From positions 310,001 through 374,000 of the forward strand of contig NZ_JAKKCM010000004.1 in the NCBI RefSeq assembly GCF_021728395.1: 64,000 nucleotides of DNA, written 5' to 3'. This document shows positions 45,108 through 55,733 of this stretch, in pieces. The notes beneath the pieces were generated by a model that was not told the origin of the DNA, did not search any database, and saw nothing but the letters and a program-made list of their open reading frames with translations. The stretch's first letter is position 1, and each line of letters opens with the position of its first letter. The position numbers and the translations under genes were made by a program. The stretch comes from Vibrio sp. J1-1 (GTDB lineage Bacteria; Pseudomonadota; Gammaproteobacteria; Enterobacterales; Vibrionaceae).

Positions 45108-46886
45108 TTATTCTGCGTCTTTTTCTTTTGCTACCGTTACCGCAACCGCCAGCTCTTCTAGCGCTGCCGGGTTTGCAAGGCTTGGTGCGTCTGTCAGTAG
45201 ACAAGAAGCCGCAGTTGTTTTCGGGAACGCGATTACGTCACGGATGTTTTCTGTACCACATAGCAGCATAACCAGACGGTCCAGACCGAATGCAAGACCT
45301 GCATGCGGAGGCGTACCGAATTTCAGTGCGTCTAGCAAGAAGCCGAATTTTAGTCGCTGCTCGTCAGCATCAATACCTAGGATATCGAACACTGCTGCTT
45401 GCATTTCTGCGTTGTGAATACGTACAGAACCGCCGCCCACTTCGTAGCCGTTAAGAACCATATCGTATGCGTTTGAGTTCGCTGCTGCAGGGTTCGCTTT
45501 TAGCTCTTCCGCATTAACACCTAGAGGCGATGTGAATGGGTGGTGCATCGCGTGCAGGTTGCCTTCGTCATCTTCTTCGAACATTGGGAAGTCAACAACC
45601 CATAGTGGTGCCCATGCAGACTCGTCGGTTAGCTCTAGGTCTTTACCCAGTTTCAGACGTAGCGCACCCATTGCTTCTGCAACGATGCCCGCTTTGTCTG
45701 CGCCGAATAGGATGATGTCACCAGACTCTGCTTGAGTGCGGTCTAGGATACCGTTGATCACGTCTTCGTTTAGGAACTTAGCCACTGGAGATTGGATACC
45801 TTCCATACCTGCCGCACGGTCGTTAACCTTCATCCAAGCCAGACCTTTCGCGCCGTAGATACCAACGAACTCAGCGTAGCCGTCGATTTGCTTACGCGTA
45901 AGAGATGCGCCACCTGGTACACGGATTACCGCAACGCGACCTTTCTCGTCGTTTGCCGGACCAGAGAACACTTTGAACTCAACGTCTTTTACAAGATCAG
46001 CAACGTCTACTAGTTCTAATGGGTTACGTAGATCTGGTTTGTCAGAGCCGAAACGACGAATTGCTTCAGCAAACGGCATTACAGGGAACTGACCTAGGTC
46101 TACGTTTAGTAGCTCTTGCCACATATCGCGAACCATGTTTTCTGTCACTTCACGAACTTGATCAGCTGTCATGAATGACGTTTCGATATCGATCTGAGTG
46201 AATTCTGGCTGACGGTCAGCACGCAAGTCTTCATCACGGAAACACTTAACGATTTGGTAGTAACGGTCAAAACCAGACATCATTAGCAGCTGTTTGAATA
46301 GCTGTGGAGACTGAGGAAGCGCGTAGAAGCTACCTTTGTGAACACGGCTTGGTACCAAGTAGTCACGAGCACCTTCTGGCGTCGCTTTAGTCAGTACTGG
46401 CGTTTCGATATCCAGGAAACCATTGTCATCTAGGAAACGACGCACAAAGCTAGACGCTTTAGCACGTAGCTTGATGCGGTCGCTCATTTCAGGGCGACGC
46501 AGGTCTAGGTAACGGTACTTCAGACGCTGCTCTTCAGAGTTCTTTTGGTTGAAGTCTAGTGGCAGAACGTCAGCGCGGTTGATGATTTCAAGCCCTTTCG
46601 CAAGGATCTCTACTTCACCTGTTGCCATGTCTTTGTTTGCTTGGCTTTCAGGACGAACGCGCACTTCACCCGTTAGTTTGATACAGAATTCATTACGAAG
46701 TGTGTTAGCCACTTCATACGCATCCGCCATATCTGGATCTACAACTACCTGAACGATGCCTTCACGATCTCGCATATCAATAAAAATAAGACCGCCTAAA
46801 TCACGGCGACGGTTAACCCAGCCGCAAAGTTCTACAGTTTGTCCTGCAAGGGACTTGTTCAGGTGACCACAGTAATGGGTACGCAT
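45108..46886 (-). CDS. aspS: Aspartate-tRNA ligase
   Basis: A 592-aa class II synthetase. OB-fold anticodon-binding domain (~1-110, [21 protein letters not shown]), motif 2 [18 protein letters not shown], the bacterial insertion domain (~280-420) and motif 3 [15 protein letters not shown] are visible. It charges tRNA-Asp. Monocistronic, with its own terminator. Confidence 0.97.
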   Translation of the reverse strand: MRTHYCGHLNKSLAGQTVELCGWVNRRRDLGGLIFIDMRDREGIVQVVVDPDMADAYEVANTLRNEFCIKLTGEVRVRPESQANKDMATGEVEILAKGLEIINRADVLPLDFNQKNSEEQRLKYRYLDLRRPEMSDRIKLRAKASSFVRRFLDDNGFLDIETPVLTKATPEGARDYLVPSRVHKGSFYALPQSPQLFKQLLMMSGFDRYYQIVKCFRDEDLRADRQPEFTQIDIETSFMTADQVREVTENMVRDMWQELLNVDLGQFPVMPFAEAIRRFGSDKPDLRNPLELVDVADLVKDVEFKVFSGPANDEKGRVAVIRVPGGASLTRKQIDGYAEFVGIYGAKGLAWMKVNDRAAGMEGIQSPVAKFLNEDVINGILDRTQAESGDIILFGADKAGIVAEAMGALRLKLGKDLELTDESAWAPLWVVDFPMFEEDDEGNLHAMHHPFTSPLGVNAEELKANPAAANSNAYDMVLNGYEVGGGSVRIHNAEMQAAVFDILGIDADEQRLKFGFLLDALKFGTPPHAGLAFGLDRLVMLLCGTENIRDVIAFPKTTAASCLLTDAPSLANPAALEELAVAVTVAKEKDAE

Positions 46887-47158
46887 AATGAAATTCCCAA
46901 TCTCTCAAAAGTTGTTGACTACGCTCTGTCGGCTTCATTGCCAAGCAGAGTAAAGATTCCGTTATACGCTGAAAGTCTATGAAAATCGACTACTCAGCGT
47001 ACAATTAAGTGTGTTTTATCATTCATTGGTGCTTTTTAGTACTACAACTGTTCAAAACCGCACCAAAGCGAAAAAATTGGTACTGATTATAACGTGAAAT
47101 TACCTATTTCAGCAAAACTCTCGTAAAGTGAACGCAGTAATAAATGTAAAGAAGAACG

Positions 47159-48025
47159 ATGGATAACTTACCCCTTCGACTTGGATTAACCATGTGGTCA
47201 CATAACCTGTGGCAACATAGCTTTTATGGCAGTGGCACCAAACCTGCTGGGCGTTTGGAGAAATACGCGCAGGTGTTTCATACCGTAGAAGGTAACACCA
47301 CATTTTACGCGACGCCTTCACACAATACCGTGCAAAACTGGAAAGCGGCAACTCATGACGATTTCAAATTCACCTTTAAGCTGCCGAAAGCCATCACCCA
47401 CCAGCAAATGCTCAGAGGATGTGATGCGCAGTTACGTGACTTTATGAAAGTGATGGAACCACTACATGAGCGCGTTGGTCAATGGACGCTCCAATTACCC
47501 GCCGCCTTTGGTCCTGAATACCTCGATCGTTTAAAGAAGTTTTGCGCCAGTTTTCCGCCAAACTTCCCTCTTGGCGTAGAAGTCCGTCATATGGCGTTTT
47601 TCTCCAAAGGTGACGAGGAGCGAGCACTCAATCAATGGCTGATAGAAAATGGTATCGACCGAATTATCATGGATAGTCGGCCGGTGTTTGCAGCAAAACC
47701 GGAAACGGAAGCGATCATCGATGCGCAGATGAAAAAGCCAAAAGTGCCGGTACACGCGATTGCGACCGCTTCTCACCCTATGATCCGCTTTATCGGCCAT
47801 CCGGAAGAGCAGCAAAACTATGACTTCTTCACGCCTTGGCTGACGAAGCTATCGCAATGGATTACAGAGGGTAAACAACCGTATGTGATGATCCACACTG
47901 CCGACAACATCATAGCGCCGGAACTGGCTTCGAACCTGTATAAACATCTGCAAAAACACACTTCACTCCCTGACTTGGCTGCCTTCCCTGCCAACGATGG
48001 CAACGACCAGTTGCAGATGTTCTAA
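47159..48025 (+). CDS. DUF72 (YecE-like) family protein
   Basis: A 288-aa TIM-barrel-like protein of the DUF72 family, seen in GLTMWSHNLWQHSFYGSGT, VEGNTTFYATPS, FTFKLPKAITHQ and VEVRHMAF. Function is unknown. The gene starts 272 bp from aspS on the opposite strand and is followed by cmoA, which agrees with the yecE-cmoA-cmoB neighbourhood known from enterobacteria. Confidence 0.88.
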   Translation: MDNLPLRLGLTMWSHNLWQHSFYGSGTKPAGRLEKYAQVFHTVEGNTTFYATPSHNTVQNWKAATHDDFKFTFKLPKAITHQQMLRGCDAQLRDFMKVMEPLHERVGQWTLQLPAAFGPEYLDRLKKFCASFPPNFPLGVEVRHMAFFSKGDEERALNQWLIENGIDRIIMDSRPVFAAKPETEAIIDAQMKKPKVPVHAIATASHPMIRFIGHPEEQQNYDFFTPWLTKLSQWITEGKQPYVMIHTADNIIAPELASNLYKHLQKHTSLPDLAAFPANDGNDQLQMF

Positions 48026-48049
48026 AGCAGTACATGACAGGGGCGATAA

Positions 48050-48856
<807 letters not shown>

Positions 48857-48913
48857 CCATTCGAACTTAAACTCAATTTACTTTTATACCATCAACTCAG
48901 CGATTAACTAACT

Positions 48914-49885
48914 ATGTTTAACTTTGCAAATTTCTATCAATTAATTGCCCAAGACACGCGTCTTCAACCGTGGCTAAACGTGTTACCACAACAGCTTACG
49001 GACTGGCAAAATGCAGAGCACGGTGACTTTGGTCGCTGGTTGAAAGCACTGAATAAAATCCCTGAAGGGTCACCGAACCAGATTGACATTAAAAACTCTG
49101 TCACTATCAGTAATGACACCCCTTTTCATGAAGGTGAACTGAAAAAGTTAGAGAACTTGCTGCGTACATTCCATCCTTGGCGTAAAGGCCCTTACACAGT
49201 GCACGGTATTCACATCGATACTGAGTGGCGCAGTGACTGGAAATGGGATCGTGTACTTCCGCATATCTCGCCATTAAAAAACCGCAGTGTACTTGATGTC
49301 GGCTGTGGTAATGGTTATCACATGTGGCGCATGCTAGGTGAAGGCGCTCGTCTCTGTGTTGGCATTGATCCTTCTCACTTATTCCTGATCCAGTTTGAAG
49401 CTATTCGTAAACTGATGGGCGGCGACCAACGAGCACACCTGTTGCCATTGGGTATTGAGCAACTGCCAAAACTAGAAGCGTTCGATACGGTATTTAGTAT
49501 GGGCGTGCTGTATCATCGTCGTTCTCCACTTGACCATCTGATGCAGCTAAAAGACCAACTGGTTTCAGGCGGTGAACTTGTGTTAGAAACCTTGGTGATT
49601 GAGGGCGACGAAAACGCCGTACTTGTCCCGACATCTCGCTACGCTCAGATGCGTAACGTGTACTTCTTCCCATCAGCAAAAGCACTCAAAGTGTGGTTAG
49701 AACTGGTTGGCTTTGAAGATGTGCGTATCGTTGATGAGAATGTGACAACAGTCGGTGAACAACGCACGACTGAATGGATGACTCACAATTCACTACCAGA
49801 TTACTTAGATCCAAACGATCCGAGTAAGACGGTGGAAGGCTATCCAGCTCCACGCCGTGCCGTACTTGTGGCTCGTAAAGCATAA
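48914..49885 (+). CDS. cmoB: tRNA U34 carboxymethyltransferase CmoB
   Basis: A 323-aa methyltransferase-fold enzyme that transfers the carboxymethyl group of carboxy-SAM to 5-hydroxyuridine at tRNA position 34, giving cmo5U. Motif I is [31 protein letters not shown] and the C-terminal [15 protein letters not shown] are characteristic. Confidence 0.96.
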   Translation: MFNFANFYQLIAQDTRLQPWLNVLPQQLTDWQNAEHGDFGRWLKALNKIPEGSPNQIDIKNSVTISNDTPFHEGELKKLENLLRTFHPWRKGPYTVHGIHIDTEWRSDWKWDRVLPHISPLKNRSVLDVGCGNGYHMWRMLGEGARLCVGIDPSHLFLIQFEAIRKLMGGDQRAHLLPLGIEQLPKLEAFDTVFSMGVLYHRRSPLDHLMQLKDQLVSGGELVLETLVIEGDENAVLVPTSRYAQMRNVYFFPSAKALKVWLELVGFEDVRIVDENVTTVGEQRTTEWMTHNSLPDYLDPNDPSKTVEGYPAPRRAVLVARKA

Positions 49886-49955
49886 TTAACTTAGATTTCT
49901 GACATTGCCCTAACTCACTGCTTCTATTAAGACATTACCCTCTCATCTTATTTCT

Positions 49956-49992
49956 TCAAGGGTGTGGTTCACACCCTTGATTCTAAGCTTTT
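49956..49992 (+). terminator. Probable terminator after cmoB
   Basis: TCAAGGGTGT (49956-49965) and ACACCCTTGA (49971-49980) form a 10-bp stem with a 5-nt loop, followed by a modest T-containing tail. Confidence 0.6.
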
Positions 49993-50104
49993 CGTCACAT
50001 TCCTCACTCTATAAGAGATAGAGAAACATTCTTACTTGTGAGGGTTTGTTGATATAAGCTAAACTCTTAAAAATCAAACAACTTAATCCATCCCAAGGTT
50101 TTCA

Positions 50105-50845
50105 ATGTTATTACGATTGACTCCGGTTGTTGCCATCGTCTTGCTATCTGGATGTACACTTACCAAAGGCGAACAGTACCACCAAGAAACGTTAGCCGCT
50201 ATCCAATCCTCAGAAACAAATGTCAACAATCGTATCGCGATTCTGGAGCAGCAGCTCAGTAATCAATCGGACCATATAGACAACCTTGAAGGCCAAGTAG
50301 GTACGTTAAAAGGCGAGCTCCGTACGTTCCGCGATGAAGCCATGGCTGAAGTTAAAAAGCCCAAAGAACAAATTATTGTCCAGGCACCAACGCCAGTAGA
50401 GCAGACGCCAACGCACGACATTATTCTCGGTTCGATAGAGAAAGTAACCATTGACTCCATTAAGCAGACGTTCGATGCACGTGTCGATACTGGCGCTGCC
50501 ACTTCGTCTTTAAATGCTATCGATATTAAAGAGTTTGAGAGAAACGGAAAAAACTGGGTTCGCTTTCACCTGGCCGACAATACAAAATCTGAAGAAGAAA
50601 AAAATATTTGGATTGAGGCACCTGTCCTGCGCTACGTGAAGATACGTCAATCCACGGTAGATGATCTTGACCGCAGAGCGGTTGTAGAACTGTGGGTCAA
50701 AGTTGGGAAAATCCATGAAAAAGCGCAATTTACGTTGGCAGATCGTTCCCACATGAACCATCCTATTTTACTGGGTAGAGAATTTATCCGCGACATCGCG
50801 TTGGTCGATGTTAGCCGCACATATATTCAAACAGAAGAAAACTAA
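50105..50845 (+). CDS. Lipoprotein with RimB-like retropepsin (ATP-dependent zinc protease family) domain
   Basis: A 246-aa predicted lipoprotein: signal peptide ending in the lipobox LSGC (Cys17), a coiled-coil stretch (~35-85), then a single aspartyl-protease-like domain from about residue 100 with the hallmark DTGAATSSLNAIDI and HPILLGREFIRDIALVDV. This domain occurs beside RimK-type ligases, where it may cleave the amide bond they make. Here it heads an operon with a 7TM inactive-transglutaminase protein and an ATP-grasp ligase (gaps of 17 and 3 bp). Envelope location is inferred from the lipobox. Confidence 0.85.
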   Translation: MLLRLTPVVAIVLLSGCTLTKGEQYHQETLAAIQSSETNVNNRIAILEQQLSNQSDHIDNLEGQVGTLKGELRTFRDEAMAEVKKPKEQIIVQAPTPVEQTPTHDIILGSIEKVTIDSIKQTFDARVDTGAATSSLNAIDIKEFERNGKNWVRFHLADNTKSEEEKNIWIEAPVLRYVKIRQSTVDDLDRRAVVELWVKVGKIHEKAQFTLADRSHMNHPILLGREFIRDIALVDVSRTYIQTEEN

Positions 50846-50862
50846 GAATAATAAGGTAGATT

Positions 50863-52368
50863 ATGACGTCAAAAATACCGTTTTACGTATCCGTCATTTT
50901 ATTGGTGGTTGCGGGCATCGCTTTGAGTGTTTTCAGACACCAAAATTATGGCGTGCCATGGACTCCAGGTGAAACACGTCAGGTATGGGATGTAGAAGCT
51001 CGTATTGAATTCAATGCGAATGGCAACGAAGTGAAAGCTTCACTTGCCGCCCCTCATACACAGAGTGGTTACACACTTATCGGCGAATCCGCCTCTTCTT
51101 CTGGTTATGGGGTCTCTTACATAAACTCAGACTCTGGACGTCGCGCAGAATGGTCAATCCGCCAAGCCCGAGGTCCTCAGACCATCTACTACAAAGCACA
51201 ATTTCTGGTGGATCCACAAGCTCAGGTTACCCCTCTCCCACCCGCTGATGAGATTACCCCTCCAACGCTTTCAGCTCCACAACAAGCTGCTGCAAACGCA
51301 CTGATAGAGCGAGCAATGAGCCGCTCTGCGGACAACGTAACGTTTGCACGTGAACTGATCAAAACATTGAACGATCCGGACAGTCAAAACTCTGCGCTGC
51401 TGCTGAACGATTTTGACCGTACCGATGCGTTACACAATATCCTTCTCTCAGCAGGCGTACAAAGCAAAACCGTAGGTGTTATCGAGCTGGAAGATGGGCG
51501 CCGACGCCAAACCATTCAACCTATGGTACAAGTGTGGTCTGGTAAAGACTGGGTTCTGTTCTCTCCAAACTCAGAGCAAAAGGCGGTGCAACCGAACCTA
51601 TTGGTTTGGGATGAATCCAACGTATCTCTTCTCGATTTAGTTGGCGGCAATAATAGCCAAGTTCATTTCTCAATGATCAAGCAGGATATGACTCCTCAAC
51701 AGGCAACCAACAACAAAATTGAAGCTGATGGCCTGATGAACATCTCTATCCATAGCTTGCCTCTTGAAGAACAGGCTATGTTTAAGACCATCATGCTAAT
51801 CCCTATTGGCGCACTGATTGTGGTATTCCTGCGCGTAATCATCGGTCTTAAAACATCAGGTACCTTCATGCCAGTTTTGATCGCGGTCGCCTTCGTCCAA
51901 ACCCAATTGGTGACGGGTATTGTCGGCTTCTTGCTCATTGTCGGTACGGGTTTGATTATCCGAAGCTATCTATCGCGGCTTAATTTACTTCTGGTCGCTC
52001 GAATATCTGCGGTTATCATCACGGTAATCATGATCATTTCGGTATTCACTGTTGTCGCATTTAAGATCGGTCTGACAGAAGGTCTAACCATTACGTTCTT
52101 CCCGATGATCATCTTGTCATGGACCATCGAACGTATGTCGATTCTGTGGGAAGAAGAAGGGGCGAAAGAAGTAGCGCTTCAAGGTGGCGGCTCTCTACTC
52201 ACCGCGGTAATGGTTTACTTGGCAATGACCAACTCGTATATCCAACACCTGACGTTTAACTTCATCGGTCTTCAGTTGATCGTTCTGGCTGGCATTCTTC
52301 TGCTCGGCACATATACAGGTTACCGTCTAACAGAGCTGCGTCGCTTCAAACCACTAGCGGAGGATTAA
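50863..52368 (+). CDS. Inactive transglutaminase-like protein fused to a 7TM domain
   Basis: A 501-aa membrane protein. One N-terminal helix (~5-22) is followed by a periplasmic transglutaminase-like region (~30-290) that appears to lack a Cys-His-Asp triad, and then about seven helices (~305-485, with IGALIVVFLRVIIGLKTSGT then FMPVLIAVAF). This is the architecture of the inactive transglutaminase/7TM family that co-occurs with RimK-like ligases. It is the central gene of the operon, and probably serves as sensor or scaffold at the inner membrane. Confidence 0.85.
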   Translation: MTSKIPFYVSVILLVVAGIALSVFRHQNYGVPWTPGETRQVWDVEARIEFNANGNEVKASLAAPHTQSGYTLIGESASSSGYGVSYINSDSGRRAEWSIRQARGPQTIYYKAQFLVDPQAQVTPLPPADEITPPTLSAPQQAAANALIERAMSRSADNVTFARELIKTLNDPDSQNSALLLNDFDRTDALHNILLSAGVQSKTVGVIELEDGRRRQTIQPMVQVWSGKDWVLFSPNSEQKAVQPNLLVWDESNVSLLDLVGGNNSQVHFSMIKQDMTPQQATNNKIEADGLMNISIHSLPLEEQAMFKTIMLIPIGALIVVFLRVIIGLKTSGTFMPVLIAVAFVQTQLVTGIVGFLLIVGTGLIIRSYLSRLNLLLVARISAVIITVIMIISVFTVVAFKIGLTEGLTITFFPMIILSWTIERMSILWEEEGAKEVALQGGGSLLTAVMVYLAMTNSYIQHLTFNFIGLQLIVLAGILLLGTYTGYRLTELRRFKPLAED

Positions 52369-52371
52369 ACG

Positions 52372-53340
52372 ATGTTTGAACGTTTTACTTCGCCAGCAAA
52401 GCTTCGCCATAAAGGCATTATGGGAATGAACAAGCGTAACCATAGCTATATTGGTCGCTACAATGATCGTTCCAAATATCCCTTAGTGGATGACAAGCTG
52501 AAAACTAAAATCATCGCTCAGGCAGCAGGGGCTACCGTCCCTGCCCTCATCGGCGTCATTCATAACCAAGCCGAAGTCAAAACCATCCACAACATGGTTA
52601 AAGAGTGGCCTGGCTTTGTGATCAAGCCTGCTCAAGGTAGTGGTGGTAAAGGTATCTTAGTTATCACCTCACATAAAGATGGTGTATACACCAAGCCTTC
52701 AGGTGCTACCATTGGCAAAGAAGAAGTAGAGCGCCACATCAGTAACGCACTTGCGGGGCTATTTTCTCTTGGTGGCAAAAACGATGTTGCCGTTGTAGAG
52801 AACCTGATTAAGTTTGATGACTGCTTCGATGGTTTCAGTTATGAAGGTGTGCCAGATGTTCGAATCATAGTGTTTAAAGGCTATCCCGTAATGGCCATGA
52901 TGCGTTGTTCAACAGCAGCGTCTGATGGTAAAGCGAACCTCCACCAAGGTGCAGTAGGCGTAGGTATCGATATCGCCACAGGTAAAGCGATCAGAGCGGT
53001 ACAATTTGACCAACCTGTCACTCACCATCCAGACACTGGAAAAGACCTTTCAAGGCTTGAGGTTCCACATTGGGAACGCTTGCTTGAACTGGCTTCTAGT
53101 GCTTGGGAAATGACAGGGTTAGGCTATATGGGCACGGACATGGTGTTGGACAAGGAAGAAGGGCCGATGGTTTTAGAGCTCAATGCACGTCCGGGATTGG
53201 CTATTCAAATCGCGAACGGTATGGGTTTGCTGCCTCGTTTGAAACATATAGAAAGCCTTGGCACCCCTGCAGAATACCCAAAACCGAAAGAGCGCGTCGC
53301 CTACGCGGCAGCGCAGTTCGGTGCTAAACCGCAATTCTGA
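52372..53340 (+). CDS. RimK-like ATP-grasp ligase (alpha-L-glutamate ligase-like)
   Basis: A 322-aa ATP-grasp enzyme. The ATP-binding lysine and glycine-rich loop are visible in FVIKPAQGSGGKGILVI, the second lysine/glutamate region in VVENLIKFDD, and metal ligands in MVLELNARPGLAIQIAN. Family members join an amino acid to a peptide or metabolite by an ATP-driven amide bond. The operon partner with a retropepsin domain could reverse the reaction. The target is unknown. Confidence 0.87.
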   Translation: MFERFTSPAKLRHKGIMGMNKRNHSYIGRYNDRSKYPLVDDKLKTKIIAQAAGATVPALIGVIHNQAEVKTIHNMVKEWPGFVIKPAQGSGGKGILVITSHKDGVYTKPSGATIGKEEVERHISNALAGLFSLGGKNDVAVVENLIKFDDCFDGFSYEGVPDVRIIVFKGYPVMAMMRCSTAASDGKANLHQGAVGVGIDIATGKAIRAVQFDQPVTHHPDTGKDLSRLEVPHWERLLELASSAWEMTGLGYMGTDMVLDKEEGPMVLELNARPGLAIQIANGMGLLPRLKHIESLGTPAEYPKPKERVAYAAAQFGAKPQF

Positions 53341-53579
53341 TATAACTTTTGCTCACTGGACCTCAAACATGTGGTTCAGTGAGTCAAACTAGCATAAATT
53401 CTTCTGATTGCTAGGTTACCTTTCATATTTGAGCTGTATACCTCGTTTTCCTTTTAAAGCACGAAAACGCGCCCCTCAATCGATGATCTATCTAACAAAT
53501 TAAACATAGACCGTTTTTTTTATACTCAACATCTTGGGTATGATGAGTGCTCCCCTTACTCAACTTATGAGGTTGAGAC

Positions 53580-53732
53580 ATGTTAACAAAAGATACAAAT
53601 AATAAAGAAACATCGCTTGTTGACCATGAGACTCTAGACCAGCATTTACAACGTTTGTCAGAGATCTCTATTCAAGCACTTGAAGAGCTTGCTGAAATGA
53701 TCGAAGTTAAAAATGACGTTTCAGAGGACTAG
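53580..53732 (+). CDS. Small acidic helical protein, 50 aa
   Basis: Short frame beginning MLTKDTNNKETSLVDHETLD and containing LQRLSEISIQALEELAEMIE, a strongly amphipathic acidic helix. It has a GAGG ribosome site (about 10 bp upstream) and is followed by a strong terminator at 53762, so it has the layout of a real gene. I do not recognise a family; it looks cytosolic. Confidence 0.6.
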   Translation: MLTKDTNNKETSLVDHETLDQHLQRLSEISIQALEELAEMIEVKNDVSED

Positions 53733-53761
53733 CACTAAGTCTTTCTTAAGTTAAGTGCTCA

Positions 53762-53797
53762 AAAAGCCGAGGCTGTCGTCCTACAACCTCGGCTTTT
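53762..53797. terminator. Strong bidirectional terminator
   Basis: AAAAGCCGAGG (53762-53772) pairs with CCTCGGCTTTT (53787-53797), followed by TTTT. It lies between the 50-aa gene and the convergent GMC dehydrogenase gene and can serve both. Confidence 0.88.
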
Positions 53798-53823
53798 TTA
53801 TATCTTCAGTGAGCGTCTCGTCT

Positions 53824-55461
53824 TTAGCCCGCTTTGGCTACGGCTGATTCCGAGTCTGCAGCGGCATACTGTGACTTAATCTGATCCGCGACCTTCTCCG
53901 CAATCATAATAGTAGGCGCATTGGTATTCCCACCAATGAGCGTTGGCATTATCGATGCGTCAACAACTCTAAGTCCTGCTATGCCATGCACGACTAAATT
54001 CTTATCCACCACCGCCAATGGATCATCCGCCTTACCCATTTTACAAGTGCCCACCGGATGATATTGGGTATCAGCCCGGTTGCGAATATCCTGCTCGATT
54101 GCGCGATCATCATTAGCATCAACCGGATAAAAATTCTCACCTCGAACCTCATCAAATGCCTGGCTTTCCATCATCTGATGTTGTTTCTTCCACGCTTTGA
54201 TCATGATGTCCATATCATCTGGATGACTAAAAAATGCAGGATCAATCAACGGTACGTCATAGGGATCAGCACTTTGAAGTTTGACGGTGCCCCTACTTTT
54301 TGGCCTCAGTAACGTAACATGAGAACTATAACCATGGCTGAAATGAACCTTACGTGCGTGGTCATCAACAACCGCCACCACAAACACGAACTCCAAGTCA
54401 GGTACATCGATACTGTCATCTGAGCGAAGAAAACCAATCCCCTCGGCAAAATTGCTGCTCATTTTGCCACTGCGCTGCTTCATCCATTTAGGTAACGCTT
54501 TACCCATTTCAGAGACCATTCGAAACGAGACGCCAAAAGACTCTTTCTTATCAAGACATTTGTAGCTGTGCACCAGATCTATGTGATCTTGTAAGTTTTC
54601 ACCGACACCCGGTAACTCGTGAACTTGCTCGATACCGTGCTTGTCGAGTTCTGCTTTGGCTCCAACACCAGATAAAAGCAAGATTTGAGGAGAACCAAAA
54701 GCTCCAGCTGAAAGAATCACTTCCCGACTACTTTTGATCTGAAAACGCTTTCCTCTTAAACCGTATTCGACACCAATGGCACGCTTACCTTCAAATAGAA
54801 CCTTGTGCGTGGTGGCCTTAGTGAGCACCGTGAGATTCGGTCGACTCAAGTGTGGCGTCAAATACGCTTTCGCCGCACTGCATCGCTCGCCATCGCGCTG
54901 AGTCACTTGAGTGTAAGTCGCACCAAACTGCTGCGCGCCATTAATATCATCACTTCGCGGAACGCCAATAGACTCACAAGCCGACAAGTATCGTTCAATA
55001 AGCTGGCTCGGCGAGCGTAACTCAGCGACATTCAAAGGCCCGCCCTGACCATGATATTCGTTATGGTGAACCTCGTTGTTTTCCGCTTTTTTGAAGTACG
55101 GCAGGCACTCGTCGTAGCTCCACCCTGTGTTGCCAAGACTTGCCCATAAGTCATAATCATAACGATGCCCCCTCGAATACATCATGGCATTGATCGAGCT
55201 CGAACCACCTAAGGCTTTTCCTCTCGGCTGGTAACCTTTGCGACCATTTAATCCAGGCTGGGGGACCGTTTCGAACCCCCAGTTGTATAATTTGGTCGGC
55301 ATCATGGCAACCGTACCAATGGGCGTATGAATAAATGCGCTATTGTCCTTACCACCAGCCTCAAGCAGGCAAACCGTCACGTTAGGATCCTCAGATAAAC
55401 GCGATGCCAAAACACAGCCTGCCGAACCACCACCCACAATGATATAGTCGTAGCTTTCCAT
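53824..55461 (-). CDS. GMC-family FAD alcohol/choline dehydrogenase
   Basis: A 545-aa flavoprotein of the glucose-methanol-choline family. The N-terminal FAD-binding YIIVGGGSAGCVLASRLSED, the PRGKALGGSSSINAMMYSRG signature, the second signature GAFGSPQILLLSGVG and the C-terminal catalytic HPVGTCKMG with GNTNAPTIMIAEK are present. ATG 55461 is preceded by GGGGAGGT; the longer frame is rejected. Next to an aldehyde dehydrogenase rather than betaine genes, so a medium-chain or aromatic alcohol substrate (AlkJ-like) is as likely as choline. Confidence 0.9.
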   Translation of the reverse strand: MESYDYIIVGGGSAGCVLASRLSEDPNVTVCLLEAGGKDNSAFIHTPIGTVAMMPTKLYNWGFETVPQPGLNGRKGYQPRGKALGGSSSINAMMYSRGHRYDYDLWASLGNTGWSYDECLPYFKKAENNEVHHNEYHGQGGPLNVAELRSPSQLIERYLSACESIGVPRSDDINGAQQFGATYTQVTQRDGERCSAAKAYLTPHLSRPNLTVLTKATTHKVLFEGKRAIGVEYGLRGKRFQIKSSREVILSAGAFGSPQILLLSGVGAKAELDKHGIEQVHELPGVGENLQDHIDLVHSYKCLDKKESFGVSFRMVSEMGKALPKWMKQRSGKMSSNFAEGIGFLRSDDSIDVPDLEFVFVVAVVDDHARKVHFSHGYSSHVTLLRPKSRGTVKLQSADPYDVPLIDPAFFSHPDDMDIMIKAWKKQHQMMESQAFDEVRGENFYPVDANDDRAIEQDIRNRADTQYHPVGTCKMGKADDPLAVVDKNLVVHGIAGLRVVDASIMPTLIGGNTNAPTIMIAEKVADQIKSQYAAADSESAVAKAG

Positions 55462-55733
55462 TATCGACCTCCCCAAGGCAGTAGATTAACCATGCTCTTC
55501 TGCCATAGACAGAGGTAAATAACACTGCCTGAAGAAACATTTGACACGTAAATGCGTATTCCTTTCGCTGATTTCGTCATATTTCATCCTTTGAATCAAT
55601 TTGGTCATTCCAATCGGAATAAGTAAAGCGCGGCTACACAGCGCCAAGCTAGTAGTCACGAGAGGGAAGACATCACCCAACATCAAGAGTCTGCCTTCCC
55701 AAACACCGAAGAGGTCGATAAGTGCTGTGTCAG

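Noticed and set aside
55486-55733. Open frames in the gap between the GMC and ALDH genes
   Set aside because: Short frames on both strands without recognisable protein features or ribosome sites; probably spacer.
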